Origin: Cymbomonas tetramitiformis
Lineage: Eukaryota > Chlorophyta > Pyramimonadophyceae > Pyramimonadales > Pyramimonadaceae
Reading direction: 5' to 3'
DNA length: 45,337 nucleotides
NCBI GenBank assembly: GCA_001247695.2
Contig: LGRX02014163.1
Coordinates: 1 to 45,337, forward strand
Below the pieces are notes generated by a model that saw only the letters and a program-made list of their open reading frames with translations, searched no databases and was not told the DNA's origin. This document shows positions 8,040-18,542 of the stretch, in pieces. Numbering within the stretch: position 1 is the stretch's first letter; every line of letters starts with the position of its first letter. Made by a program: the position numbers and the translations under genes.

Positions 8040-9813
8040 CAATGTAATAGTAACGCTATGATATGTTGTACGACCAGCTGACTTATGGCTTTTGCGACAT
8101 ATATATATTGTAACACTACTAACGCTAGCAAACATTCTACTTGTAATTAAACGAATATACACCGTTCATGCAACAATACCCGTGTGATGATAGTTGTATA
8201 GCCGCGTTTTTTGACGCGGGGCTTGTGTTTATGAACACACCCAATCCAAAAAAGATATCTCTCTCCGTTGATTGCTCGATGATCACTCGAACCACAATGG
8301 CAAACCGCATAATGAAGGCATACCGTACCGCATAAACGCATATCGCAACCTACGTGGCTGCCACGTGTCTGCATTACACTGCGCGTTATGATGACGTGGC
8401 AGGTCACCCGTCGTCTATAAACCGAGAATAGTAACAGAAAAACACCGTCTAAAAACATGCATACTGGTTCACCTATCCCCAATAGTCTGTTTGCTACTGA
8501 TGTAGGCCCACTGGGACGGCAAAACGCTCTTAACAATGCAGGTGCGCATAAATGATATTCATGTAGGCTGACCCAAAACATCTAAACATTTGCTATTGAT
8601 GTAGGCCCACTGAGACAGCAAAACTCAATACGCTACAATATAGTAACAAATACATGTTGTTGTAGTGTTGGTCCATTCATTTATGGTTGCAATTTTTGCT
8701 GAACACACACACATACACAAACGATGCAATATAGTAGTGCATGAGCGCTAGTGCACCAGAAAAAAGTGCAAATGCATTTGGCAATCAACGTGACACACAC
8801 AAACACACACACGCACACACACGCACACATACACATACACACACAAACGATGCAATATAGTAGCGAGTACGTACATGCATTATTATTTCAAATCTGTTGC
8901 GTTAGTCAGTTCATTCATGGTTGTGATTATTTTTAAGCACACACGTACACATATAGTGCGCTTTGATGTGAATCTTGGAACATTTGCTATTGATGCAAAC
9001 CCGCTTGGACAACAAAACGCCCTAAGCAACACAAATTCAGATACGTGTTCAATAATGTTGGTGCGCATTCAAACTCAAACAATACAATATAGTCATGAAT
9101 ACATGCAATTTTATCATTACACATTTATCATGCTTACACATATATGTGTTTACATGTTGTTGTGATGCTGGTCCATTCATTTATGGTTGCGATTTTTGCT
9201 GAACACACACGCACACATATGGTGAGCTAAGAATATGAACATTTGCTACTGATGTAGGCCCACTGGGACGGCAAAACGCTCTTAACAATGCAGGTGCGCA
9301 TAAATGATATTCATGTAGGCTGACCCAAAACATCTAAACATTTGCTATTGATTTAGGCCCACTGAGACAGCAAAACTCAATACGATACAATATAGTAACA
9401 AATACATGTTGTTGTGGTGTTGGTCCATTCATTTATGGTTGCAATTTCATCTTGGTCCATAATGATTGCAATTTTTGCTGAACACACATTACATGTATAG
9501 TGAGCTGAGATGTTTGCATGCTGTTGCCACACTGTAAATTTTATTTATGGTTGTGATTATTGCTAAGCGCACATGCACAGGTTTAGTGAGCTAAAAAAAA
9601 TAATAAAATATATATAAATATATATACATATATACATATATATATATATATGAATGTTGCAATCATTGTATCATACACACCAAGTATGCATGTACGAATG
9701 CATACATGAACATATATCGCTAAGTACAGTTTGGTGTAACACTCACATGTTTGAGTACTCGCACCAACAATTTGTTTTCACCAGGACCAGCTGGCCAGCA
9801 AAATGCCCTCAAC
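8040..9813. repeat. AT-rich repeat block with no clear gene
   Basis: No convincing gene is seen. A unit of about 220 bases (8490-8709) recurs at 9242-9488 with an insertion of about 27 bases, and a partial third copy lies at 9165-9209 (GGTCCATTCATTTATGGTTG). Each unit contains TTTGCTA.TGATGTAGGCCCACTG and ends TTTTTGCTGAACACACAC. CA microsatellites occupy about 8703-8727 and 8791-8848, and an AT-rich simple stretch lies at 9590-9652. The block is probably the decayed 5' zone of the Helitron to the right. Confidence 0.6.
8505..9813 (+). repeat. Recurrent exon-like module encoding GPxGxQNA
   Basis: Short segments at 8505-8538, 8603-8630, 8997-9040, 9257-9290, 9357-9378 and 9783-9813, continued across the retroelement at 19545-19585, read GPLGRQNALNN, GPLRQQNS, NPLGQQNALSNTNS and GPAGQQNALN...GPVGRQNAQRN. 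Most start right after an AG dinucleotide, as a spliced exon would. They are probably copies of an N-terminal Helitron exon. Confidence 0.45.
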
Positions 9814-9817
9814 AGCA
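9814..9817. other. Target-site duplication of the retroelement (AGCA)
   Basis: AGCA at 9814-9817 is repeated at 19541-19544. Removing 9818-19544 restores CCCTCAACAGCACAAATTC, which matches an uninterrupted related copy at 9011-9037 (CCCTAAGCAACACAAATTC). This supports one insertion of the whole 9818-19540 segment. Confidence 0.7.
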
Positions 9818-10041
9818 TGTCGCGAACTTATGCACGAAGCGTCCACACAAAGCACAACCCTCTAGCCCTACTACTAGACAGTCTTACTTATTGTCAGTGC
9901 CTATACAACACTAGCTCGACTTTGCATATGTTTCCTTATATGACTGCACAGTTATCTTGCTACTGTAACTATACAAAATCTCAAAAATTTTGATATCTCT
10001 TTATCTCTTCTCACAACTTGTGCAAGCTCTTTTTCTCAACA
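9818..10041 (-). repeat. Terminal block S (224 bp)
   Basis: It matches block S' (10425-10648) with about one base difference, around the run of A and T near 9988. Read on the minus strand it begins TGTTGAGAAAAAG and ends GCGACA, so it is TG...CA bounded like an LTR or part of one. Confidence 0.8.
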
Positions 10042-10048
10042 AAAAGAC

Positions 10049-10422
10049 TGTTAATTACAGTTCTGACGCAGTCGCACAAGGACAAGTCCACAAATGTATA
10101 TCTTTACAAGCAGAAGAATACTGTATCTTACTAATTATCTCATAACACTGCTGTTTTCGCGGTCTTAAGCGAGTCCTGGCTATTCTCGGAATCACTGTTA
10201 CGAAGGCAAAACAAAAATGAGCGTCTGGCTCACCCTGCTACGCCGCCCCACTTATTCTCGCTATCTCCAAACAAGTGTAACACCCATCCGTATTTCCGTA
10301 TCTCGTCACTGTCATAACTCCTCGCGCGTATCGTACTGCGCGTGTCATACGTTCGTCACAGAAACTGCTACAGCAAGTGTCACAACCTGGCTGAGGTACA
10401 CGATAAGCCGTGGTTTGTGACA
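10049..10422 (-). repeat. Terminal block L (374 bp)
   Basis: It is essentially identical to L' (19167-19540) and shares the 8 bases AAAAAGAC on its left. On the minus strand it begins TGTCACAAACC and ends AATTAACA, again TG...CA. It contains internal short repeats (TATTTCCGTATC, GTGTCATACG). Confidence 0.8.
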
Positions 10423-10424
10423 GC

Positions 10425-10648
10425 TGTCGCGAACTTATGCACGAAGCGTCCACACAAAGCACAACCCTCTAGCCCTACTACTAGACAGTCTTACTTATTG
10501 TCAGTGCCTATACAACACTAGCTCGACTTTGCATATGTTTCCTTATATGACTGCACAGTTATCTTGCTACTGTAACTATACAAAATCTCAAAATTTTTGA
10601 TATCTCTTTATCTCTTCTCACAACTTGTGCAAGCTCTTTTTCTCAACA
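10425..10648 (-). repeat. Terminal block S' (224 bp) next to the coding region
   Basis: It is a second copy of S, separated from L by GC. The junction 10419-10428 reads GACAGCTGTC, a perfect palindrome. On the minus strand the bases just before S' are AGATGGGGGA, a purine-rich run of the kind that primes plus-strand synthesis next to a 3' LTR. Confidence 0.75.
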
Positions 10649-10683
10649 TCCCCCATCTGTAGCTGCCACTGGTAGCACAGACA

Positions 10684-12081
10684 TTAGACAAGAGCTTGCT
10701 CAGCATCTTCTGTCGTAACGCCATCCATTGCGAACTTGCCCATGCTGAAGGTAAACATACCCACTCCAGAAGCTTCTCCTCCTCGCAACATCCTGGCTCT
10801 TGTCAAAGGGTTGCGAAACACCATGACCCACATGCATCTTCTGCCAATAGGTCCATGCTCCAAATGCCCAATCACATGTAAGCGTCCAGCGTGACACAGC
10901 TTACGAAAGTATTGTGCCCTGCTTTCTGTCATATCTGTCATGTAGTGCGATGGCACATGAATACAAGCCACCACTCGGCTGGCCAGTACTGCCAATGGCA
11001 ACGCAATATCCAGCACTGCGAACCAGGGTGAAGTCACCACCGCGTCACACACCCCATACTTCTCCTTCCAGGCTCGATAATTGCCCGGTTGTAAAGCATT
11101 AAGGGCTTCGTGCCACTTCAACTGCGGATTCCAATCATTATTCATAACCTTCAGATGAGGCCACTCCAGTGACATAACCTTGCCAATGACGCCTGTGCCA
11201 GCCCAAGGATCCCATACCTGTGTGATCTTCTCCCAAGTCACCTCGTGCGCCAAACGTCTGACCTCCTGAGGAACTGTCATCACCAACTCTAAGCCCCAAT
11301 CCAGTTGACTGGCAATCTTCACCTGAGCTCTGCTCAGTTGTGTGACATCTCCTCTCTTCTGCACTTCCTCGGGGCTCATGGCCTGCACCGTGGACGTCTT
11401 GCGGAGACTTCTCGCGCGAGTGTGCTGCTCTGCACACTTCCTGCTCAAGATGGTACGATGGCCCTCATGCCAGAATCCTGGCATCACTTCTGTGATCACT
11501 CTGCTGAGCTCCTCCTGGTTTCCCCAGGCCACTCTGTCAGGAAGATCCCCCATGCTCCCTTCTTTTCTGAGCATCTGCCGCGAGGTCAGCGCCTGCCATG
11601 GGTCTTCACGTCCCGGCCTCACTGCACGATGCGGACCCACGTCTGCAGGCAACAATACCACATCTGATCCCAGCTTCTCTCTCAGCTGCAGCTCCATGGC
11701 CGCCATCTTGTCGACGATTGACGCGCTCACCTCGGCGGCAGCTGCCACCACGGTCCCACCTAAGCACTTGGGACATTGCCAATCCCCTTCAGGTACTCCA
11801 TCCAGCGCTGGATTCAGACACCACGTGTGATAACCACGGTTACAGGTGTCACACAGCAACATGGCTGCCTCCCCATCTGTCCGCATGCACGCCTCACACG
11901 CGAGATGCTTGCTGGGAATGGCTGCACTGCAGTCGTACTGGTCTTTCACTTGTAGGTGACATGGTGCAATATTTTGCACTGTGCTCTTCTCCCGCAGCTT
12001 CGTGCTGTCCTCCAACACTACCACTCCATCTCTTTGCACCTTGACTATCTTCAGGATGGCTGACTTGGTGGCCACCTCCAT
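10684..12081 (-). CDS. Retroelement second frame: integrase-like tail, PHD finger, SAM-methyltransferase-like domain
   Basis: From Met 12081 it gives 465 residues. The same frame is open upstream to a TGA at 12321-12319, and those codons include LRYEHRRSGSY and FKAGDFVYIRQQ, which with ILKIVKV and APCHL resemble the C-terminal tail of Ty3-type integrases. A PHD finger follows (residues 62-106: CEAC, CDTC, GYHTWC, WQCPKC; C4HC3 order). At 291-297 DPWAGTG resembles methyltransferase motif I, NDWNP (315-319) an acidic SAM-ribose loop, and TSPWF (350-354) the SPPY/NPPW-type motif IV of amino-methyltransferases. The substrate (DNA, RNA or protein) cannot be read from sequence. Cytosine-methyltransferase PCQ and ENV motifs are absent. 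The frame is -1 relative to the Gag-protease frame. Confidence 0.7.
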   Translation of the reverse strand: MEVATKSAILKIVKVQRDGVVVLEDSTKLREKSTVQNIAPCHLQVKDQYDCSAAIPSKHLACEACMRTDGEAAMLLCDTCNRGYHTWCLNPALDGVPEGDWQCPKCLGGTVVAAAAEVSASIVDKMAAMELQLREKLGSDVVLLPADVGPHRAVRPGREDPWQALTSRQMLRKEGSMGDLPDRVAWGNQEELSRVITEVMPGFWHEGHRTILSRKCAEQHTRARSLRKTSTVQAMSPEEVQKRGDVTQLSRAQVKIASQLDWGLELVMTVPQEVRRLAHEVTWEKITQVWDPWAGTGVIGKVMSLEWPHLKVMNNDWNPQLKWHEALNALQPGNYRAWKEKYGVCDAVVTSPWFAVLDIALPLAVLASRVVACIHVPSHYMTDMTESRAQYFRKLCHAGRLHVIGHLEHGPIGRRCMWVMVFRNPLTRARMLRGGEASGVGMFTFSMGKFAMDGVTTEDAEQALV

Positions 12082-15000
12082 GCCAGAGCGCGGTTGTTGT
12101 CGTATATATACGAAATCGCCTGCCTTGAACTGGTGCGGCTTCGGTTCGTAACTGCCACTCCTCCTGTGCTCGTACCGTAAAGTCTCTGGGGAGCACGCGA
12201 CGCGCCCATGCCGGCATGCCGACCGCGAGCCGCGTCCTGACGATGAGCGCCTTCCCTGGGGCTCGGAGATCTCCTCCTGCGCTGACCAGCCCGTGGTGAA
12301 CGCTGCTGTGCGGCACTCTCAGTTGGACTCTGCGGGCGCGCTGCAGGATGGCCTGAAGGTCGAGTGTCGACATGCGCAACGAAGCCACTGGAACGCTCCG
12401 GGCTGCTGGGTGCTGTAGAGCTCGGGGTTGATGGCACGTACGAAACGGAGTCCTGCTCTTGTGCAGCTGGAGGCACGGCTTCAGTCTGCTGCGTGCAGAC
12501 GGAATGTGCCGGGGATCTCAGAATGTCGTTGATTGACTGGTGCTCAGGTCTCTGTGCCATGTTGCACTCCAAGCCCATGGTCGATATCCCGCCGAGAACT
12601 CGGCCAGAGTAGGGTGCCGGCGTGGGCGTGGCTCGCGTGCCATCACGACCATCAAGCCCCGGGCAGTCTGGCCCAAGCGTGCTCATCCTCGCAGTGGCGT
12701 GGGCAGCACGAGGTCGTTCTTCATATTCTCTGATGAGTGCCAAACTGGCAGACAGCCCAACCAGTCTTTCACTGATGACCTCCACGCTGTCTTCATCCTC
12801 TGTCAACGGCGACGGTGTTCTGGTGCGACCCGTGTGAGTGCTCACACCCTCAACAGCCGCGAGGTCGGATGAGTATCCTGAGATGCTGCCATCTCCCTCC
12901 TCACTTCCTGCATCCCCTCCCTCGATTGGGTCCAGGCACCTCATGAAGTCGTTTCGAAGACGCGCCTGCACCTCTGCCCGACGTGCCTCAGCTAGCAACG
13001 CCGGGCCCACCGAGGATGTGAACGCAGACAATGGTTCTCGGTGCATCACCGCCACCTTGTCCCAGGTCTCCCAGCTGCAGCAGTCAAACTTGCGCGTACC
13101 TGAGGAGAGGTACCCCAAGGTGAACGCCATGCTGCTGGGTCCCCGCTCACTGTAGTAGCGATTGTCCTCAAAGAGGTAATACACGGCCTTGGACCGGGCG
13201 TTGGCACGGGTCTTGAAAACCCGTAGGGTGCCCTGCCGTGGGCCATCGCTCAAATGGCCTCTGGCGATCTCCAAGAGCTGAGTGCGATCAACCAGATGCT
13301 CCATATGTTTCTGCAAGGTGCCGAGGAGTCCTCCCGTGCAGCCTTTCGACTGCCCACCCAGAGGCAGAAACTCTCCCCTTTGTCCCACTCCTGCGGAGGA
13401 AGCGTACTGGTGCAGGGTCTGGCTGCTGAGTCGCTGCGTGTGCACCCCCTTTCCTCGCTCCGCGAAGGGCTTCCCAAGCTGGAACTCGATCTCGCCCATG
13501 AAGCAACGGTACTGGATGAGGAAGACCGTCTGTCCATGCAGCGCCATGATCTCCGAGATCCCTCCCAGGTCCAGCCAGTTGGCTTCCCCAGCTGTGTTCT
13601 CGCTGCGAGTGGGCGACTCCGGCTCGTAGGTGCCCTGGAACACTGCAGCGTGGTACTCCAACATGGCAGGGTCGAAGACGCCGTTGGGCCAGGTTTGATG
13701 CCGTAGACGAAGCGGTGCTGAAGATGGTGGCGGTGCGGAGCCAGATGGCCCTGCCTCATCCCCCCTGACCGTCTTCGACGTCCTGAGAGTCTTGGATGTG
13801 CGCACTGGAGGGTTTCTTCTGGCCCCATAAGTGTCCAGCGCGTCCTGTGCTTGCTCCTCTGTCTTGCATGCTCCGAGCATCACTCTCGTGTTGTCCCCCA
13901 GGTGCAGGTACTCCACGGCGGCAGCGTTCGTGCCAAACACCTCGCCACTGCCTCCTTCCCCATCTGTCACCGGGTAGAACTTCCCCACCTTGTCCGCTGC
14001 GTCTGACAGCGTGAGCTGCGGGATCACCTTCACATTCACGCCCTCCACACCAGCCACCTCCATGTCGTACCTCACCTTCAGACGAGCTCGAAGGTCAGCG
14101 ATGTCCACTCGCTGTACATACTTTAGATGCTGGTACTGCCAGCGCTGGTCCTTCTCATAGTAAAAAGGCAGCTGGAACTCGCCAGTCATCTTGCCCATGG
14201 GGTTCATGATGGTGACGCCTTCCATGGTGTGGCGTACCATGCGCTCCATGAGATCCCATTGGGCGCGAGTGTGCTCGCTGAGTACGCAGAACTGGCGCGC
14301 CACCTTGTCCCACATGAGCTTGCCCGTCACGACTCCTGGGTACGTCTGATGGGTGTTGAGGACCTCCTGAACACTCGCCATCGTGTACCTTCCAGCCTCC
14401 CGATGGGCACCACAGTCAGGGAGTGGGACCTGCTCGTTGTCCTTCCTGCCGCTCGCCCTTGTGGTCCAGGTCTCTGAGGGTATCTTTGTCTCCTTGTCAA
14501 CCCTCTGGTCCACCAACGTAAAGTCGGGCCACAGTAGCTCCGTCTCTAGGATGGTCTTGTACTCTCCACAACGCGAGAACTTGACCCGCACAAATCCTGC
14601 GTCCACACCACCTCCATCGCCCTCTTCGCAGAGTGTGCACAGACGAGCATAGCCCGTGCGGTCGATGTACAGGCGCTGCTGAGCCCAGCTGCTCTCCTTG
14701 TCTTGGTGGTCCCACGGGTTCACTGCCATGCCCCCCCATGGCTGTACGCTGGCCAGCTTGAAGGCAGCTTCGCTCTCGGCCTCCTGCGCCAGCGTGAGGT
14801 CTGGATAGCGAGGGTCTGACTGAGTTGTGGTCAGGCTGGCTGGCGTGCGGGACCCCCTCGCATCTGGCTCTTCAGCACTGGACCACTCACCTCTGGTCGC
14901 CACATTGGCTTCCCGCTGGCTGCGTGATGATGCTTGTAGCATGCCCAGCATCTGGTCTGTCAAGGACGTACCAGGCGGCGGAGGTTCGTACGTCGAGCCC

Positions 15001-18000
15001 TCGGTGTGTAAGCTGACTCGCCCAGTGAGCTCGACTTGCATCATCGAGCTGGGTCTCAGGAAGCCCGCCTCCACCATGGACTGGCAGCGCGCCTCGAGTC
15101 TCTCCTTCTCCTCCGAGTTGAACCTTCTCAGCCTCATCTCCTCTAGCCATGACGCCAGGCTGTCCATCAGCTCGGGGTGGTTTCGCGAGAATGCACAAGG
15201 TGCAGGCGCACACCTCTCCCCTGCGAGGGCCAGACGGTCTTCTCCCCTTGCGCCCAGGGACACTGCTTCACGTGGTGGTAGCTCGCAATCATCAAAAGCG
15301 GGGGCAAGAGTGCGCGCTGTCGTGGCATCAACGTCGAAGATCTCGGTCGCCAGGCACACTCTCGGGTCTTCATTCCGCTTGCTCCTTGCATCGACGGGCG
15401 GCGTCAACTCGATCAATGGCAACGTGACCTTCTCCTTCATACCCAGTGACACCGCGGCCTCAGAAGTAGCAATGCCTCTGTAGAGGTCGATGGTCAACTT
15501 GAGGGCGTTCTTCAGGGGTCCAGTGCCCACCAAGAAGTCCCACGTCGTGTCATTGGTGTAGGTGACGAAGGCGTGGAGCCGATGCAGAGTCATGTACGGC
15601 GTGCCCGCGGCGAGAACCACATCCACGTAGCAGTACTTCGTGAATTCCGCAGGGCTGCCATCACATCTCGCCACCCTGGCCCCTGTCTCTGCATCAAAGA
15701 TGGTCAAGCCCAACCTGTTGGCTGTCCTGATTGGGATAATGTTGCAGTTGGCCCCCGTGTCCAGGAGAAGCGCTTTGTACAACATAAGCAAGCCTCCAGA
15801 GGCCATCAGCGCCATCCCTTGTGCCAGAGACTCGTTCAGGAGCTTGCATACAGGCTGGACCTGCGCCATGGCAGTGAGCTGTTCCTCTGTAAGACCACTG
15901 AGCATCTTCTTCTTCAATAGCTCGTACGCCTTGGTCTCCATGGTCCCTGCGTGCAGCTCGCCCCTCTCGCTGAAGTCTCTCACCCCGTAGCTCTCCTGGA
16001 CGGTGGCCGCTGCAGCTGTTACATGCACCGTCGTCCTCCCCTTCCTGGGCTGCTCCACCATGTCCTCCGGCATCTCGTCCAGAGGAACCTCTTCTTCGTC
16101 ACTGTCGTCGCCCGACTCCATGCCCGGGCAGTCGTCATCCTCATCGCTGATGTCCTGGCAGTCTGCTGCTGAGGCTGTCGGCACGGGGAGCTGGTTGTTC
16201 TCAGCCAGTTCTACCAAGGTCTCCACACCCCTTGGAGCTGTTATGCGACCTTCTGCTACGAGTCCAGCAGCTAGCTTACGGAAAGCTGCTCCCAGGCTCT
16301 TGATCACGGAGGCCATGAGCTGCACCTTCCTCTGCATCTCGTCCGCCGCAGGCGCCATGGGCACCTGTGCGTCTGCCTCGTACTCCTCGGGTGTCTTCAC
16401 TGGGAAGCCCCTCATGCGCTGGGTACTTCCCAGGGCTACTGCTGGAGCCGCCGTGAGTTCAGACTCCGCACTCTTGCACAGCGTCTCGGGGAGTGCCCCC
16501 AGACCCAAGGTGTTGAGGGCGCTCGAGAGCTCCTCTTCGCCCATCTCCTCGGCCATGGCTGTGAGTAACTCGGTTGGAGGGCCAGACGACACTCCTACCC
16601 CTGCGCTGCCATGGTGGTGCGCGCGTGCATCGACGGTGTGAGTCTCCCTCTCCGCGACGTGCGCTGCGACTGGTTCCTCGTCGGAGCCCTCATCCTCGGA
16701 CAGCACCTGCGACTTCACGCTGCCCGCACGACTGGCAGTCTTCCTAGCAGCCACCATGCCCTGGTACTCTGCTTTCAACGCCTCGGGATTGCCAGTGGTG
16801 CTCTTCTGCTTGTCCTCCGGTGACTGTTTGGCTCTGTACTTGTCCTTCTCGTCGTTGGACAGCTGCTGCCAGTCCGTCACCAGGATGCCCCAGTCAGAGT
16901 TCTTGAAGCGGTTCTTCAGATTGTACATGCGCAGAGCGGCGTTCTCCGCGTCCCACCACTTGCTGGAACCAAGCCTGCTTTCGTGGAATCCAGCAGGCAT
17001 CTTGACGTGTTTATAACCACTCCTGCACTGCTCGGGATCGGACTCATGCCAGCCCCCTCCAAAGCAGCGCAAGCACTTGGGCTTGTCGTTCGTACGCACG
17101 CCCTCTGCTGGCGGTGGCGTCTTGTTGTAGGAGGCCTTCTTAGCTCTTTCGGCCACATTCACCTCCTTCTTCATCTTCTTAGAAGGTGGTGTATCTACCT
17201 TCTTGCTGTTCTCCGGTTCGCCTGACTGCGCCACCTCAGAGGACTCAATCTTCTTGATCGAGTTCTTTATGGCCTTGAGGTCAAGGCCATGCTGTCGCGC
17301 CTCCCAGGTGGAGTACTGGCAGCCACATCGTCTGGTGATCTCCTGGAGGAAGGTGAGGATCCAAGACTCTGCATCGCCCTTGAGCTTGTCTTGAACCTCG
17401 ACGATGGCCTCCAGGTCCTTCCAGGTCACCCGATTGGGTGGCGGGAACTGTGCCCTCAGTTGCTCCTTCACCCGCGTCTGGAAGACCTTGATGCGCAGGT
17501 TGTCCACGCAGTCCTCGATGAAGGTACGCAGCTCTTCATCGCTCAACACCTTCCCAGTGTTGAGCTGCATTTCCCTGCGTTGGCACATCTTCATGTAGGT
17601 CAGCCCATCCTGCCCCACCTCCTGTGGCTTCTGTGTCAACAGATCCACTTTCTCTTGAGTCCCTTTCATCATGAACTTCTTGTCAAGGGCAGCGATGAAG
17701 CCCCTGAGCGCGTAGAAGTACTGGGTATCACGGGTGCCATCACGTCCCGTCAAGCCTTTCAGGGAGGTTCCATCAGTCAGATATTCGTCGGAAACCTCCC
17801 CTTGGGTGTCTTGGTCCGTCACCGGCCTCGCTATCACCCACGTGGTGCCAGTGTTCATCTCATTGAAAGGGGGCCTAGCGCATGGGATGGTACCCTCGAG
17901 TGGGCCATGCTCGCTAGTGTCCTTCAGGACTCGGTCCATGTTGGAGGCCACTACCCCCCCTCTTTCATAGTTCTCGCGCCACCAGCTGAGAGCTTGTGAG

Positions 18001-18410
18001 TTCTCTCCAGCCAGACACGCAGGGACGATGTCCCACAGGTATTCAAAGTCAGGGGGAGTCTCTCTCAGGGTCTTCATCTGAGCTTCGGTGAGAGTGCCAG
18101 CCCCGGACCTGAGCCTCTTCCTGACGTTGGCGTTGTGCTGCCGTACGAAATTCTCGCACATGTCGGCGAACTCCCTCAGGAACTTGGGCCGATCTTCTTC
18201 CTTGGTGCCCGTGTAGTTGGGCAGCGTACCAAGGTTGACACGAGCGTAGTCAGTGTACTCCATGTCTTCTTCAAAGATTATTAACGGCTCCTGGGCCTGG
18301 GCTTGCAGTTGTGCTGGTGCTTGTGCCTCAGGCTGTACTAGTGCTTGGGCCTCAGGCTGGCCACCGGCAGCCCCTTCCTCTCCTTCCAGCTCTGTGAAGT
18401 GCTGGCTCAC
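12051..18410 (-). CDS. gag-pro: Retroelement Gag-protease polyprotein (2119 residues)
   Basis: This single frame begins at Met 18410. Residues 1-50 are Ala/Gln/Glu-rich. Residues about 220-350 (YFYALRGFIAAL, LTYMKMCQRREMQL, VKEQLRAQFPPP) look like a Gag capsid region. A knuckle-like CLRC...H...C lies at 447-463, acidic linkers around 570-640 and 750-790, and an aspartic protease at about 880-960 (LLLDTGANCNIIP, then TTWDFLVG). The 1100 residues after the protease match no reverse transcriptase, RNase H or integrase core that I can see. They include a CTLCEEGDG segment and a Ser/Pro/Arg-rich C-terminus. The large open frame argues for recent activity. The frame ends inside the second coding frame, so the downstream domain may be made by -1 slippage. 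Confidence 0.75.
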   Translation of the reverse strand: MSQHFTELEGEEGAAGGQPEAQALVQPEAQAPAQLQAQAQEPLIIFEEDMEYTDYARVNLGTLPNYTGTKEEDRPKFLREFADMCENFVRQHNANVRKRLRSGAGTLTEAQMKTLRETPPDFEYLWDIVPACLAGENSQALSWWRENYERGGVVASNMDRVLKDTSEHGPLEGTIPCARPPFNEMNTGTTWVIARPVTDQDTQGEVSDEYLTDGTSLKGLTGRDGTRDTQYFYALRGFIAALDKKFMMKGTQEKVDLLTQKPQEVGQDGLTYMKMCQRREMQLNTGKVLSDEELRTFIEDCVDNLRIKVFQTRVKEQLRAQFPPPNRVTWKDLEAIVEVQDKLKGDAESWILTFLQEITRRCGCQYSTWEARQHGLDLKAIKNSIKKIESSEVAQSGEPENSKKVDTPPSKKMKKEVNVAERAKKASYNKTPPPAEGVRTNDKPKCLRCFGGGWHESDPEQCRSGYKHVKMPAGFHESRLGSSKWWDAENAALRMYNLKNRFKNSDWGILVTDWQQLSNDEKDKYRAKQSPEDKQKSTTGNPEALKAEYQGMVAARKTASRAGSVKSQVLSEDEGSDEEPVAAHVAERETHTVDARAHHHGSAGVGVSSGPPTELLTAMAEEMGEEELSSALNTLGLGALPETLCKSAESELTAAPAVALGSTQRMRGFPVKTPEEYEADAQVPMAPAADEMQRKVQLMASVIKSLGAAFRKLAAGLVAEGRITAPRGVETLVELAENNQLPVPTASAADCQDISDEDDDCPGMESGDDSDEEEVPLDEMPEDMVEQPRKGRTTVHVTAAAATVQESYGVRDFSERGELHAGTMETKAYELLKKKMLSGLTEEQLTAMAQVQPVCKLLNESLAQGMALMASGGLLMLYKALLLDTGANCNIIPIRTANRLGLTIFDAETGARVARCDGSPAEFTKYCYVDVVLAAGTPYMTLHRLHAFVTYTNDTTWDFLVGTGPLKNALKLTIDLYRGIATSEAAVSLGMKEKVTLPLIELTPPVDARSKRNEDPRVCLATEIFDVDATTARTLAPAFDDCELPPREAVSLGARGEDRLALAGERCAPAPCAFSRNHPELMDSLASWLEEMRLRRFNSEEKERLEARCQSMVEAGFLRPSSMMQVELTGRVSLHTEGSTYEPPPPGTSLTDQMLGMLQASSRSQREANVATRGEWSSAEEPDARGSRTPASLTTTQSDPRYPDLTLAQEAESEAAFKLASVQPWGGMAVNPWDHQDKESSWAQQRLYIDRTGYARLCTLCEEGDGGGVDAGFVRVKFSRCGEYKTILETELLWPDFTLVDQRVDKETKIPSETWTTRASGRKDNEQVPLPDCGAHREAGRYTMASVQEVLNTHQTYPGVVTGKLMWDKVARQFCVLSEHTRAQWDLMERMVRHTMEGVTIMNPMGKMTGEFQLPFYYEKDQRWQYQHLKYVQRVDIADLRARLKVRYDMEVAGVEGVNVKVIPQLTLSDAADKVGKFYPVTDGEGGSGEVFGTNAAAVEYLHLGDNTRVMLGACKTEEQAQDALDTYGARRNPPVRTSKTLRTSKTVRGDEAGPSGSAPPPSSAPLRLRHQTWPNGVFDPAMLEYHAAVFQGTYEPESPTRSENTAGEANWLDLGGISEIMALHGQTVFLIQYRCFMGEIEFQLGKPFAERGKGVHTQRLSSQTLHQYASSAGVGQRGEFLPLGGQSKGCTGGLLGTLQKHMEHLVDRTQLLEIARGHLSDGPRQGTLRVFKTRANARSKAVYYLFEDNRYYSERGPSSMAFTLGYLSSGTRKFDCCSWETWDKVAVMHREPLSAFTSSVGPALLAEARRAEVQARLRNDFMRCLDPIEGGDAGSEEGDGSISGYSSDLAAVEGVSTHTGRTRTPSPLTEDEDSVEVISERLVGLSASLALIREYEERPRAAHATARMSTLGPDCPGLDGRDGTRATPTPAPYSGRVLGGISTMGLECNMAQRPEHQSINDILRSPAHSVCTQQTEAVPPAAQEQDSVSYVPSTPSSTAPSSPERSSGFVAHVDTRPSGHPAARPQSPTESAAQQRSPRAGQRRRRSPSPREGAHRQDAARGRHAGMGASRAPQRLYGTSTGGVAVTNRSRTSSRQAISYIYDNNRALAWRWPPSQPS

Positions 18411-18542
18411 TCGTATCGCTCTCTGGGCACGCCTCTCTGCCCTTTGCTGATCCTGACGGTCAGTCTTGGATTCCGTTGCTACCTTTCTGGTGGAGAAGAG
18501 ATACTGGTGTGAAGGCTCTTTTCACTCCACACTTCCCAGCTT

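Noticed and set aside
9818..10648. S and L as LTRs of two separately inserted elements
   Set aside because: S, L, S' and L' together lie inside one pair of AGCA target duplications and a related uninterrupted site exists, so a single insertion is simpler; a nested origin is not fully excluded.
11300..17999. Long plus-strand open frames across the retroelement (for example 15573-15920, 16003-16641, 17289-17999)
   Set aside because: They are antisense shadows of a GC-rich coding strand and have no protein motifs.
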